A DNA stretch of 64,000 nt, taken from positions 1-64,000 of the forward strand of contig JAJDCP010000160.1 in NCBI GenBank assembly GCA_029260765.1, written 5' to 3'. Shown here in pieces: positions 42,588 through 51,880 of the stretch (the first letter of the stretch is position 1; each line of letters begins with the position of its first letter). Below the pieces are notes generated by a model. The model was not told the origin of the DNA. It ran no database searches and worked only from the letters and a program-made list of their open reading frames with translations. Source of the DNA: Planctomycetota bacterium. Its GTDB lineage: Bacteria; Planctomycetota; J058; JAJDCP01. Made by a program: the position numbers and the translations under genes.

Positions 42588-45028
42588 GCCCGCTCCTTGC
42601 GCTGCAGCCGGTCATTGAGCCAGGAGTAGCCGAGCAGCACGCCCAGAATCAACAGCGCATACGCGGCGGCATAGCCGTAGCGATGTTGGCGGCGGAAGGC
42701 CCACTTGTAGGCCTCACTGATCAAGATCTCGGTCGAACCTGAGGGCTCACCGCCGCTGACCAGATAGATCACGTTGAACATGTTGAAGGTCCAGATCGAG
42801 CCGAGCACGACCGCCGGCAGGAGCACCGGCTTGATGTGGGGCAGGATCACCCAGCGCAGGCGCTGCAGGAACGAGGCGCCGCACAGCCGGGCGACCTCTT
42901 CTTGCTCGGGAGGAATCGCCTGCAGCGCGCCGAGGGTGACGACCATCATGAAGGGGAAACCCAGCCAGGTGTTGGTGGTCACGTTGGCCGCGAACGAGGT
43001 ACCGAAGCGCGCGAACCAGCTGACCGGGTCGACGCCGAGCCAGCCCAGCACGGCATTGACCGCGCCGAACTGGCGGTTGAACATCGCCTTCCAGGTCAGG
43101 GCGGTGATGTAGCTGGGAATCGCCCAGGGCAGCACCAGAATCACGCGGTACAGGCTGCGCATACGCAGCCAGGCCGGCCGCAGCAAGAGCGCCAGCAGCA
43201 ACCCCAGGGTGACGTGCAGGGCGACATTCAGCAGCGTCCAGACGACCGTCACGACCAGAGTGAAGTAGAAACTCGAAGGGTCGCTGAGGGGATAGTCGCG
43301 GCTGAGCAGGATCGAGCTGAAGTTCGCCAGGCCGACGAACGTGAACTCGCCGCCGCGGTGCGAGAAGAACGCGACCCCCGCGCCGAGCACGAACGGCAGG
43401 AAGGTCAACAGCAGCATCGCCAACAGCGCGGGCGCACTGAACAAGTACGCGGTGCGGCCGCGCGCGAGGCGTTCCCTGAACTCTGGGCGGCTCGCGCGCT
43501 GCAGCAGCAGACCTGCCCCTGCCAGCAACAGCAGCGAGAGCACGAGCAGGTAGAGGCTGGGGTCGGCCTCCTCCGGCAGCGGCTGCTGCAGGACCTGCAG
43601 GCGCCGCTCGGCGCTGGTCAGCGCCTCGTCCAGCGGCCGCTTCTGGTTGAGCAGCTCGCGCAGCAGCCCGGCGGTGACTTCCCAGACCAGGCCCATCTCC
43701 GGGCGGTTGGGGGTGACCTCGCCGCCCTCTAGAGCCGACCGTTGGGCGGCGCCGATGCCCGTTCCCAGCGTCTGCGCCCCGGCCAGTGGGGAGGGTTGAT
43801 GGGCCTGTTGCTGGCGGGCGGCCACCAGCTCGGCCTGCAGCAGGCTTGCAGCCAGGCTGCGGGCGGCTTCGGGCCGCAGGCTGTGCTGGGCCAGAAAGAC
43901 CCCCTCGACGCTGAGCAATGAGCCCGCGGCTCGGCCTTCGAAGGCAAACAGCGGGTCGGCTTCCCAGCTGCCTTGCATCTCCGGCGTGATGCTGCTGGCG
44001 AACCAGGGCCCCGACAGGACCAACGCGGCCTTGCCCGCGTTGAACAGTTGGCTGACGCGCGCGGAGTCGACTTCTTCGGGAACCACCCGCTCGGCCTGCA
44101 GCCGTTGCACCAGCTCAAAGCTGCGCCGGCCGGCCGGGTCGAACACGGCGATGCGGTCATCGGCGAAGATCTGTCCGCCGCAGGCGAAGAAGAAAGGGGC
44201 GTGGAAGAAGAAGGAGCCGGTGTCGTAGGCGAGCGGGTAGACGTCGGGGGGCAGCTTGGCCCGCAGCGCCGAGAGCTCTGAGAGCTCCCGCGGCGCGCTC
44301 TCGAGCAGGTTGGGGTTTCGGTACAGAAACAGGCCCTTGTAGGTCAGCGGCAATCCCCAGCTCTGACCACCTTGCTGGAAGGCTTCGAGCAGCTTTGGCT
44401 GCAGCTGCAGCTCGGGTGCAGACAACGGCTGGATCAGGTCTTCGGCGACCCACTCCCCGAGGCGGTCGTGGGCAAAGATGAACAGGTCGGGACCGCGCCC
44501 GCTCGGGATGGCGGTACGCAGCTTCTCGGGCAGCACGTCGAAGGGCACAAACAGCGTCTGTACCGGGCGGCCGCTGGCCGCCTCGATCGACTCCAGGGCC
44601 GTCTCGAGGGCCTCGCGTTCGGAGCCGCTGTACGCGTGCCAGAGCTTGAGCGGCTGGCCGTCCTGAGCATAGCTGCTGGTGCAGATGCATAGCACCGCCA
44701 AGAGCGCGAGCCAGCCGCTGTAGCGGCGGTCTGTGACCGCCGGGCGGACCGATCCGCCACGACCCACTCCGATCCCCGGGAAAGACCCGCTGTAGCGGCG
44801 GTCTATGACCGCCGGGGGAACCGATCCGGCACGACCCACCCCGATCCCCGGGAAAGACCCCGGCGAAGCTGGCTTCCGGCGCTCATAGAGCGCCACTACA
44901 GGGCGGACCGATCCGGCACGACCCACCCCGATCCCCGGGAAAGACCCCGGCGACGCTGGCTTCCGGCGCTCATAGAGCGCCGCTACAGGGACCTGGGACC
45001 AGCCTGCGTTGCGCCCTTCGCCCGCCAT
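42584..45028 (-). CDS. Fused sugar-binding protein and MalF-type permease
   Basis: 814 residues. A signal-like segment (SGWLALLAVLCICTSSYAQ, about 104-122) precedes a MalE-type binding domain (LKLWHAYSGSEREALETALE onward, about 125-480), with VPFDVLPEKLRTAI, GPDLFIFAHDRLGEW and AALVLSGPWFASSI. A MalF-type permease with about six to seven membrane segments fills the rest; its EAA loop is EEVARLCGASFLQRLRWVIL. The binding protein is thus tethered to the permease. Residues 1-100 are encoded by a repeat array and contain the near-identical segment GSFPGIGVGRxGSV three times. ATG 45028 has GAGGA upstream and is coupled to the malK stop. GTG 44767, inside the array, would give a normal signal peptide and may be the real start. 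Confidence 0.88.
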   Translation of the reverse strand: MAGEGRNAGWSQVPVAALYERRKPASPGSFPGIGVGRAGSVRPVVALYERRKPASPGSFPGIGVGRAGSVPPAVIDRRYSGSFPGIGVGRGGSVRPAVTDRRYSGWLALLAVLCICTSSYAQDGQPLKLWHAYSGSEREALETALESIEAASGRPVQTLFVPFDVLPEKLRTAIPSGRGPDLFIFAHDRLGEWVAEDLIQPLSAPELQLQPKLLEAFQQGGQSWGLPLTYKGLFLYRNPNLLESAPRELSELSALRAKLPPDVYPLAYDTGSFFFHAPFFFACGGQIFADDRIAVFDPAGRRSFELVQRLQAERVVPEEVDSARVSQLFNAGKAALVLSGPWFASSITPEMQGSWEADPLFAFEGRAAGSLLSVEGVFLAQHSLRPEAARSLAASLLQAELVAARQQQAHQPSPLAGAQTLGTGIGAAQRSALEGGEVTPNRPEMGLVWEVTAGLLRELLNQKRPLDEALTSAERRLQVLQQPLPEEADPSLYLLVLSLLLLAGAGLLLQRASRPEFRERLARGRTAYLFSAPALLAMLLLTFLPFVLGAGVAFFSHRGGEFTFVGLANFSSILLSRDYPLSDPSSFYFTLVVTVVWTLLNVALHVTLGLLLALLLRPAWLRMRSLYRVILVLPWAIPSYITALTWKAMFNRQFGAVNAVLGWLGVDPVSWFARFGTSFAANVTTNTWLGFPFMMVVTLGALQAIPPEQEEVARLCGASFLQRLRWVILPHIKPVLLPAVVLGSIWTFNMFNVIYLVSGGEPSGSTEILISEAYKWAFRRQHRYGYAAAYALLILGVLLGYSWLNDRLQRKERA
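44718..44990. repeat. Palindromic repeat array inside the fusion gene
   Basis: A core (CCGATCC, CACGACCCAC, then CCGATCCCCGGGAAAGACCC) occurs three times, starting at 44749, 44821 and 44908. The cores alternate with palindromic units: TGTAGCGGCGGTC-T(A/G)TG-ACCGCC twice (about 44719 and 44791) and the related CGGCGCTCATAGAGCGCC twice (about 44878 and 44965). Periods are 72 and 87 bp, both multiples of three, so the reading frame stays open. No other copy was seen in the window. Confidence 0.85.
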
Positions 45029-46095
45029 CAGGCGTCCTCGCCCGCGCGCCGCAGGCCGCTGTCCGGATCGAAGAGCTGACAGCCCGCGAGGTCGAGCGCG
45101 CAGCGCAGCGTGTCGCCGGCCTTCAAGCCAAAAGCCTCGCTCCCCGACACCGTGGCGCTCAGCTGGGTACCCGCCAGGTCGAGGTAGACGTGCCCGCGGT
45201 CGCCGACTGGCTCGACAGCCTCCACCCGGCCGCTGAGCGGACCGTCGCCGACCTGCACGTGTTCCGGGCGCAGGCCCAGCACGACCGGGCCCGGGTCTGC
45301 CTCGAGCGGGACATCCAGGCCCGGGCAGCGGAAGCGCCCGTCCGCCAGCTCGCCGCGCAGCAGGTTCATCTTCGGCGTACCGAAGAAGCCGGCCACGAAC
45401 AGGTTGCGTGGGCGGCGGTAGACCTCCTCGGGGGTGCCCAACTGCTGCACCGCGCCGGCATCCAGCACGGCGATGCGGTCGGCCAGGGTCATCGCCTCGA
45501 TCTGGTCGTGGGTGACGTAGACCATCGTCCGGCCCAGCCGGCGGTGCAGCTCCTTGAGCTCGACACGCATGCGTCCACGCAGCGCTGCGTCGAGGTTCGA
45601 GAGCGGCTCGTCGAACAGGTAGATGTCGGGCGCGCGTGCCAGGGCGCGCCCGATGGCCACGCGCTGGCGCTGGCCGCCGGACAGCTCGGCGGGCCGGCGT
45701 TGCAGGAGGTCTTCGAGGCCCAGCGTCGCCGCGACCTCTCTAGCTCGCTGGCGCTGCTCGGAGCGCGGCCGTTTGCGCACCATCAGCGGGAAGGCGATGT
45801 TGTCTTCGACGGTCATGTGCGGAAAGAGCGCGTAGCTCTGGAAGACCATCGAGACGCCGCGCCCGGAGGGTTCCACATCGTGCACCGGGCGGCCGCCGAT
45901 GGCGATCGAGCCCCTGTCGATCGACGTCAGGCCGGCGATCGCCCGCAACAGTGTCGACTTGCCGCAACCGGAGCGGCCGACGAGCACCATCAGCTCACCA
46001 GGAGCGATGTCGAGGTCGATGCCTGTCAGGATGCGGGTCGCACCGAAGGACTTTTCGATGCCCTGCAGGGTGATGCCCTGGGCGGCGCCTTGCAT
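45028..46095 (-). CDS. malK: MalK/UgpC-type sugar ABC transporter ATPase
   Basis: 355 residues. Walker A GRSGCGKSTLLRAI, Q-loop VFQSYALFPHMTVEDNIAFP, signature LSGGQRQRVAIGRAL, Walker B IYLFDEPLSNLDAALR, H-loop TVYVTHDQ-like segment MVYVTHDQIEAMTLADRIAV. A C-terminal TOBE-type regulatory domain follows from GTPKMNLLRGELADG. It powers the importer formed by the downstream fused permease and MalG. ATG 46095 shares one base with the amylase stop; an upstream GTG at 46098 is less likely. Confidence 0.93.
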   Translation of the reverse strand: MQGAAQGITLQGIEKSFGATRILTGIDLDIAPGELMVLVGRSGCGKSTLLRAIAGLTSIDRGSIAIGGRPVHDVEPSGRGVSMVFQSYALFPHMTVEDNIAFPLMVRKRPRSEQRQRAREVAATLGLEDLLQRRPAELSGGQRQRVAIGRALARAPDIYLFDEPLSNLDAALRGRMRVELKELHRRLGRTMVYVTHDQIEAMTLADRIAVLDAGAVQQLGTPEEVYRRPRNLFVAGFFGTPKMNLLRGELADGRFRCPGLDVPLEADPGPVVLGLRPEHVQVGDGPLSGRVEAVEPVGDRGHVYLDLAGTQLSATVSGSEAFGLKAGDTLRCALDLAGCQLFDPDSGLRRAGEDA

Positions 46096-47834
46096 CACGG
46101 GCCCGTCATGATCCGCACACCGAGTGCCGGCACATCGATGCGCACGTCTCCGCCCTGGCCTACAGGCAGCGTGTAGGTCGGGTCCAGCCGGTCCACCAGG
46201 ATGGTCCCCGCGGCGAAGCCCACGGGCATGTTGCTGCCGCTGAAGGCGGTCGCGCTGGTCTTGCCGGCGTTGCAGTTCATCACCACCAGCACCCGCTCAC
46301 CCCCGACTTCACGTTCGAAGGCGAAGATGCCCGCGTCTTCCTCGGCCCCGGTGCGCGGCGTCGCCCAACGTACGGTCATGGCGCCGCGGCGCAGGGGTGC
46401 GAGCTCACTGCGCAGCGCCGTCAGTTGCTGGATCCAGAGGAACATCTCATGGGAGGTGTCGTAGTTGCTGTCCCACAAACGTTCGCGGTTCGACGGGTCG
46501 TTGCCGCCGCTGAAGCCCTGCTCGGTGCCGTAGTAGATGCACGGCACACCCTCGCAGGTCAGGATCCAGGCCAACGCCAGCTTCAGTTTGCGCGCGTCGG
46601 TGCCGCCGAACAAGAAGCGCGGCACGTCGTGGTTGTCGATGAAATTGACCACCGCTTGCGCAGGAGAGATGCCGACGCCGTCTGGCTGCGGCAGCACGCC
46701 GTACTCGCTGCGGCGGTTGAGGAAGGAGCTCTCGATGCTCGAGGTCGGGCCGCCGAATTTGATCACGCCATCGACTACGCCGTACTTCTCGGGGAAGTTG
46801 AACACGCTGTCGAGGGCACCGTCGCGGGTGTGGGGTTTGAGCACGTCGATGTTGCCGTCAAAGGCTTCGCCGAACATGAAGAAATTGTATTTGCCGCGCC
46901 GCGCGGCCACCTGCCGCATGGCCCCGCAGAATTCCACCCAGAAGTCGGACTGCACGTGCTTGACGGTGTCGATGCGCAGGCCGTCGAAGTCGACGTTCTC
47001 GATCCAGTAGCGGAACACGCCGATCAGGGCCTGGCGCACGTCGTCACGTTCGGTGTCGAGATCCTTGAGCCCGCCAGGAAAGTCGCCCAGAATCACCTGG
47101 TTGGCGTCGTTCCAATCGACCACCCGGCCCATACGGTTGTACCAGTCGGGGTTCTGGAAGACGGCCGGCTCCGGCGGCATGCGGGTGATGGCCGGGTCGT
47201 TGATCCAGACCACCGGGGCTGGGCCCTGCTGGAAGCCGCCGACATTGATCTGCACACCGTTGGGCTGCCAGTCGGGATCGTACTCGGTGATGCGGATCAG
47301 CGGCGAGGTCGTGCCCGAGCCGGCCAGGGAGTCGTCGGCTTTGCCGTTCAGGTTGATGTCGTAGTAGAACAGTTGCCCGACGTGGTTGCAGACGATGTCG
47401 AGCAACACCTTGATGCCGTTGGCGTGGCAGGCGTTGACCATCTGGTTCAGCTCGCCGAGATCGCCGAAGTGCGGGTTGGTCTTCAGGAAGTGCTGCGTCC
47501 AGTAGCCGTGGTAGCCCGAGATGCCTGCGTCTTCCTCGACGTTGCGCACCACCGGTGAGATCCAGATCGCGGTCACACCAAGAGTCTTCAGGTACGGGAT
47601 GCGGTCGATCACGCCCTGCCAGTCACCGCCCTGCCACTTGGCCAGCGCGTTGGTGTCGACGTTCTGGTTGTTGTTGATGTCCCCGTCTGCGAAGCGGTCG
47701 GTCAGAATCTGGTAGATCACCTCGTCACGCCAGTCGGTGTCGGCGTTGGCGACCAGGCCCACCTCTTTGCCGCTGTCGCGGTCGATGCAGCCACAGGTCC
47801 AGGCCAGCAACAAGACAGGAATCAAAGTGCGCAT
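46095..47834 (-). CDS. GH13 alpha-amylase family enzyme, exported
   Basis: 579 residues from ATG 47834, with GGAG 6 nt upstream; a TTG at 47846 is rejected. The N-terminus MRTLIPVLLLAWTCGCIDRD is a signal peptide, possibly a lipoprotein, although the lipobox TCGC is atypical. The catalytic barrel has VLLDIVCNHVGQ, the nucleophile in FDGLRIDTVKHV, the acid in FFMFGEAFDG and the third acid in FIDNHDVPRFLF. A starch or maltodextrin hydrolase or transglycosylase is predicted. The previous gene is a second amylase and the next is malK. Confidence 0.93.
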   Translation of the reverse strand: MRTLIPVLLLAWTCGCIDRDSGKEVGLVANADTDWRDEVIYQILTDRFADGDINNNQNVDTNALAKWQGGDWQGVIDRIPYLKTLGVTAIWISPVVRNVEEDAGISGYHGYWTQHFLKTNPHFGDLGELNQMVNACHANGIKVLLDIVCNHVGQLFYYDINLNGKADDSLAGSGTTSPLIRITEYDPDWQPNGVQINVGGFQQGPAPVVWINDPAITRMPPEPAVFQNPDWYNRMGRVVDWNDANQVILGDFPGGLKDLDTERDDVRQALIGVFRYWIENVDFDGLRIDTVKHVQSDFWVEFCGAMRQVAARRGKYNFFMFGEAFDGNIDVLKPHTRDGALDSVFNFPEKYGVVDGVIKFGGPTSSIESSFLNRRSEYGVLPQPDGVGISPAQAVVNFIDNHDVPRFLFGGTDARKLKLALAWILTCEGVPCIYYGTEQGFSGGNDPSNRERLWDSNYDTSHEMFLWIQQLTALRSELAPLRRGAMTVRWATPRTGAEEDAGIFAFEREVGGERVLVVMNCNAGKTSATAFSGSNMPVGFAAGTILVDRLDPTYTLPVGQGGDVRIDVPALGVRIMTGP

Positions 47835-47846
47835 GGCAGGCTCCAA

Positions 47847-50117
47847 CTATTGAGACTCGATCAGGTAGACGCGGCTGGCTTGATTGGGCACCGTGACCGG
47901 GAAACCGTCGGCGACCAGGTTGTCGCGGCTCAGGTCGGCGATGGGCACTGCTTCGTTAGCGCCAGTCTCATCGAAGATGCGCCAGACCCGCACGTTCTGC
48001 GGAAGTCCCGCCTGCGTCGCGGCCAGGTCTTGCGGCAACTTGATGCGCCCGTTGCTCTGCGCCAGGGCCCAATTGCTCACCACCACCAGCACGCGCCCGC
48101 CGCTCAGATCGTAGCGGGCAAAGCCATACAAACCGGCTGGGTAGTCGGGGTCACCGGTGTTGGCGAAGTCGAGGCCGTAGTAGCGCTCCGACACCGCCAG
48201 GGGGTGTTGTGCCAGCGCCAGCATGCGCCGGTAGTATTCGTGCATCGAGGCCTGCTGGTTGCTCAGCTGGCCTCCGTCCCAGGTGCCATTGTTGTTCCAG
48301 GCGGACAGGCCCGGAATGCGCCAGTAGTCGAAAATCGAGGTGCGGCCGTTGTCGCCGTCATAGCCCTCGCTGCCGGCGCCCGTGGCTCCCACGGTCTGGC
48401 CGTTGTAGACCAGCAGGGGGCCCGGACCGCACAGGTAGGCGATCGGAGCCAGGTGGGGCCCCGCGGCCATCGAGCCGAAGCCCGAGTCGTCGGGACTTCC
48501 GCCGCTCACCACCGGGCTGGCGATGCGGCGCTCATCGTGGTTCTCGAGGTAGCGCAAGAAACGCGGCCGCATCACGTCGTTGACGGCGAACAGTACCGCG
48601 TCGAGCGTGCCTTTGTCGCCGGTGCCGGAGTAGATCCGTTTCAGGGAATCGTAGGTGGCGTCGTCGTAGACCGCGTCGAAGCCCTTCTCGACCAGTGCCT
48701 GCAGCGAGAAGCCGGGTGCCGCGTCGCCTGTTCCCTCATAGGCCTCGGCGAGGAAGAAACAGCTGGCGCGGCCCTTGGCGCGAGCGATGGCCCATTCCCA
48801 GAACTCCAGAGGCACATAGTGGGCGAAGTCGCAGCGGAAACCATCGACGCCCAGGTTCTGCCAGTAGGCGATCACCGCGTCCATCTGGTTCCAGGTCGCT
48901 GGAATCGGGTTGTAGCTGGCCGCTCCGGTCGAGAAGTCGTAGCCGTAGTTCAGCTTGATGGTCTCGTACCAGTCGAACGCCGAAGGGGTGTGGGTCATCG
49001 AGTTGTTGCCGGTCACTTTCGTGACCTGGCCAGGCTGACCGTTTTCCGGTGCGAAGCTGCTGTTCATGCCCGGGTACTGCCAGCCGGTATTCGGCAGTAC
49101 CAGGGGCTGGCCAGCGCTCAGGTAGAAGAAGTTGTTGCCCGTGTCGAAGAACTTCGTCTGGTCGTCGTTGGCGCCGAAGTCCTGGCCGGGCTGGATGTCC
49201 GAACCATAGCTGCGTGCGACATGGTTGGGCACCAGGTCGATCAACACCTTCAGGCCGGCGCTGTGGATGCGGGCGAGCAGGGCGCTGAACTCCGCCAAAC
49301 GGTTGGCCGGATCGAGCGCGTAGTCGGGGCAGACGTCAAAGTAGTCACGCACCGCGTAGAAGCTGCCTGCCTGGCCTTTGAGGATGTCCGGATCGTCAGC
49401 AGGTTGGCCGATCGAGCTGTAGTCTGTGGCGGTGGCTTGTTGCAGCACCCCCGTCAGCCAGACGCTGGTGATGCCGAGGGCTGCCAGGCGTTTGAGGGCG
49501 CGCGCATCGATGTCGGCGAACTTGCCGACGCCGTTCGCGCCCAGCGAGCCATCGGACTGGTTGGCCCCGCTGGTGTTGCCGAAGTGGCGCACGACCAGCT
49601 GGTAGATCACCTCGCGCGGGCTGCTGGCCTGCGCGGTGTTGAACGAGCGCGGCGTGCTCCAGCTGCTTACGGCCTGCCCGTTGCGCGAGCGGACCCGCCA
49701 GTGGTAGCTGCTCGCGGCGCTCAGACCTGCCGGCCGATAGCTCAGCGCATCGATCGAGCTGGCATCGACGACCAGACTGGTGAACAGGCTGTCGGAGGCG
49801 ACCTGCAGGTCGAAGCTGACGCTGCCCACTCCGGGCCAATCACGCCACACCAGCAGAGGAGCGCTTCCCAACCCGCGGGCACCGGCTCCGGGCGCGCTCA
49901 ACTCTGGCACCTGGGAGACCTGGCCTCCGGGGTTGTTTCCCGTGTTGCCGGTGTTGCCGGTGTTGCCGGTGTTGCCGGTGTTGCCACCGGTGTTCGGCAC
50001 GTTGCCGCTGCCGGTCTGGAACGTGGTTCGTGAGCCGTTGCTGTCCCAGTTGCAGCCAGCCAGCGCCCACAACAGAGCGGTCAGCAGGCCGGCTCGCCAT
50101 TGCCAGTTCGCGTGCAC
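47847..50117 (-). CDS. GH13 alpha-amylase lipoprotein with Fn3-like domain
   Basis: 756 residues from GTG 50117, where GGGAG lies 7 nt upstream; ATG 50141 lacks one. The signal WRAGLLTALLWALAGC ends in lipobox LAGC. A Thr/Asn/Gly spacer from a 9-bp tandem repeat follows, then an Fn3-like domain (about 75-160, with SYHWRVRSRNG). The GH13 barrel has VLIDLVPNHVAR, the nucleophile in GVDGFRCDFAHYV, the acid in FFLAEAYEGT, and LENHDERRIA. It is predicted to be a surface or periplasmic alpha-glucan hydrolase tethered by lipid. Confidence 0.92.
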   Translation of the reverse strand: MHANWQWRAGLLTALLWALAGCNWDSNGSRTTFQTGSGNVPNTGGNTGNTGNTGNTGNTGNNPGGQVSQVPELSAPGAGARGLGSAPLLVWRDWPGVGSVSFDLQVASDSLFTSLVVDASSIDALSYRPAGLSAASSYHWRVRSRNGQAVSSWSTPRSFNTAQASSPREVIYQLVVRHFGNTSGANQSDGSLGANGVGKFADIDARALKRLAALGITSVWLTGVLQQATATDYSSIGQPADDPDILKGQAGSFYAVRDYFDVCPDYALDPANRLAEFSALLARIHSAGLKVLIDLVPNHVARSYGSDIQPGQDFGANDDQTKFFDTGNNFFYLSAGQPLVLPNTGWQYPGMNSSFAPENGQPGQVTKVTGNNSMTHTPSAFDWYETIKLNYGYDFSTGAASYNPIPATWNQMDAVIAYWQNLGVDGFRCDFAHYVPLEFWEWAIARAKGRASCFFLAEAYEGTGDAAPGFSLQALVEKGFDAVYDDATYDSLKRIYSGTGDKGTLDAVLFAVNDVMRPRFLRYLENHDERRIASPVVSGGSPDDSGFGSMAAGPHLAPIAYLCGPGPLLVYNGQTVGATGAGSEGYDGDNGRTSIFDYWRIPGLSAWNNNGTWDGGQLSNQQASMHEYYRRMLALAQHPLAVSERYYGLDFANTGDPDYPAGLYGFARYDLSGGRVLVVVSNWALAQSNGRIKLPQDLAATQAGLPQNVRVWRIFDETGANEAVPIADLSRDNLVADGFPVTVPNQASRVYLIESQ
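49942..49986. repeat. Five-unit 9-bp coding tandem repeat
   Basis: GTGTTGCCG repeats four times, followed by GTGTTGCCA. On the minus strand it encodes the NTG triplet repeat in the spacer after the lipoprotein signal of the amylase. Slippage could change spacer length. Confidence 0.85.
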
Positions 50118-50210
50118 AGAGCTGCTCCCGAAGGCTGCCATGTTTGGCGGGTTCCCCCAAGTTTGCAGTCTGCCGGGGCAGCCGTAAAGGTTTAACCTGC
50201 TCCGAGACGC

Positions 50211-51680
50211 TCAGAACCACCACTCCGCCGACAGTCCAAAGACCAGTTCCTGCTCGTCCAGCTCTTCGCGTCGGTCCCGGCTCAGGTAGATGGTGGCGGC
50301 CTCGTTGAGGCTGCGGAAGCCGACGAACGCGCGCAGCTGGGGGCGGGCAAAAGCCCCCTTACCGGCGTTGATGGCCACAAAAGGAGTGACGGCGATCACC
50401 TGCGGTTCTTCCTCAGCGCCGGTCTCTGGAAACAGGCCCCCGGGCGCGAGGTACTGGTAGCTGAGCTCCACACCGAGGCGCACGTAGTTGCCGAGATAGA
50501 CCTCAGGGCGGACCGCGATGATGAACTCGTCGCGGTCGTCGTCGTCCTCGCGGCCGTCCGCGTCTTCGAAGGTACGGAAATAGCTGCCGTAGTGGGCGGA
50601 GAACCAGGGAGTGTTCCATGCCCCGCCCACGCCGACAAGCACGAACTCACTGTCTTCGATGCTGTTCTGTTGATCGAACCCGTAGGGGATCTCGAGCTCA
50701 TCGTAGGCGCCGAGGCCGATGCCGTAGTTCACGAACAGGCTGGTGAACGAGTTGTCCCCCCAGAGCAGCTTCAGCTGGCTGCCGATCCTGAAGCCATTCT
50801 CTTGCGGCAGATCCTCCTCGAGCCCGTTGTCGAGGCGGCGCTTGCCCGATGGCAGGTGGGAGTACTCCAGATGGACTTTCCAGCTGAGGTCCCACGGGAG
50901 CTGCCGGGTGTAGGTTGCGGACAAAATCAGGCGGTTGCGGTCGAGAAAGAGCTGGTTGTTGGTCTGGCCTGGATCGTCCTGGTCAGGGACCTGGACCTCC
51001 TGGAACTGGAAGAAGCTCTCGTCTTTGATCCGGTTGGCACCTATGTGCAGCTGCAGCCGGTTGCTCTCCAAGAAGGTCCAGGATAGACCGCCGCCCAGGG
51101 TGTTCAGCTCGTCGAGCGGCCAGAAGTCGAACAGGTAGAGGTCGTCGCCACGGTAGAGCCGTTCGCCGATCCAGACCGCCAGGTCCTTGTGGGGGTAGAC
51201 CTCGATGTACAGCTCGCGCAGGGCCGCATCGAGGTCGAACTCGCCGTCGAAATGGAACAGGTTTTCGCGGAAGGCGATGGTGGTCTTGAAGAAGACCGGC
51301 AGGCCCTCGATGGTGTCGCTGTAGAAAAACCCCAGCTCCTGGTACGGCGCCTCTTCCCAACGCTGGCCATGAGAGACCACGTTGAAGCGGTTGGCCGTCT
51401 CGATGTCATCGTCGAAGATGAACCCGACGCGGCCGTAGCTGGTGAAACCGAAGCGCCCGTATGTCAGGCCGGTGGTGCCGCCTTGGGGATACTGCGTGGC
51501 GCCGCTGTACTGCAGGCCTTCAAAAGCATCGACAGTCTCGTCGCCTTCAGGATCCGTCTCGGGGTCCGGCTCGGCCTCGGGGTCTTGTTCGCTGGCAGGA
51601 GGCTCTGTGTCTTCCTGGGCGATGGCAGGCAAGCCCGCGCACAGCATGATTCCCAGCAGCCACAGCCCGTGGATGCGCAT
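50211..51680 (-). CDS. LamB/maltoporin-like outer membrane porin
   Basis: 489 residues. Signal peptide MRIHGLWLLGIMLCAGLPAIA, then an acidic Glu/Asp/Pro linker (about 22-50). The rest is beta-strand-rich with alternating hydrophobic residues, includes WIGERLYRGDDLYLFDFWP, which recalls the LamB region around GRTRYYGR, and ends in a terminal Phe after SAEWW, typical of outer membrane barrels. Together with the amylases and MalFGK-type genes it would bring maltodextrins into the periplasm. ATG 51680 has GGAGG 6 nt upstream, and a promoter candidate lies 48 bp upstream. Confidence 0.78.
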   Translation of the reverse strand: MRIHGLWLLGIMLCAGLPAIAQEDTEPPASEQDPEAEPDPETDPEGDETVDAFEGLQYSGATQYPQGGTTGLTYGRFGFTSYGRVGFIFDDDIETANRFNVVSHGQRWEEAPYQELGFFYSDTIEGLPVFFKTTIAFRENLFHFDGEFDLDAALRELYIEVYPHKDLAVWIGERLYRGDDLYLFDFWPLDELNTLGGGLSWTFLESNRLQLHIGANRIKDESFFQFQEVQVPDQDDPGQTNNQLFLDRNRLILSATYTRQLPWDLSWKVHLEYSHLPSGKRRLDNGLEEDLPQENGFRIGSQLKLLWGDNSFTSLFVNYGIGLGAYDELEIPYGFDQQNSIEDSEFVLVGVGGAWNTPWFSAHYGSYFRTFEDADGREDDDDRDEFIIAVRPEVYLGNYVRLGVELSYQYLAPGGLFPETGAEEEPQVIAVTPFVAINAGKGAFARPQLRAFVGFRSLNEAATIYLSRDRREELDEQELVFGLSAEWWF

Positions 51681-51727
51681 GGTGTCCTCCCGGAACCGGC
51701 GTCAAAAACGTTCAAATCGAATGCCGC

Positions 51728-51756
51728 AAGCTACGCCTTTGCGGGGCGAGCGTCAA
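51728..51756 (-). promoter_or_regulatory. Candidate promoter of the maltodextrin operon
   Basis: On the minus strand TTGACG (51751-51756) and TAGCTT (51728-51733) are 17 bp apart, 48 bp before the porin start. It could drive all genes from the porin to the glycosyltransferase at 40494. No LacI-type operator was evident and no regulator gene is linked. Confidence 0.5.
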
Positions 51757-51880
51757 GAGCCGACACCGCTGGCGTGGGACCGTACGACATCCCCAGTGCC
51801 TGGCTGGGCTTGCAAATCGGGCACGAGGACTCGAAGATGGCGGCGGTACGCGCTGCACCCCTCGGGACGGAGTCAAATGG

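Noticed and set aside
44718..44990. CRISPR-like array
   Set aside because: Units have unequal periods, the spacers are themselves repeats, and no cas gene is near.
47850..50033. 727-residue frame antisense to the GH13 lipoprotein
   Set aside because: It is the mirror of GC-rich coding sequence on the opposite strand and shows no domain, signal or ribosome site; the minus-strand amylase has clear catalytic motifs.
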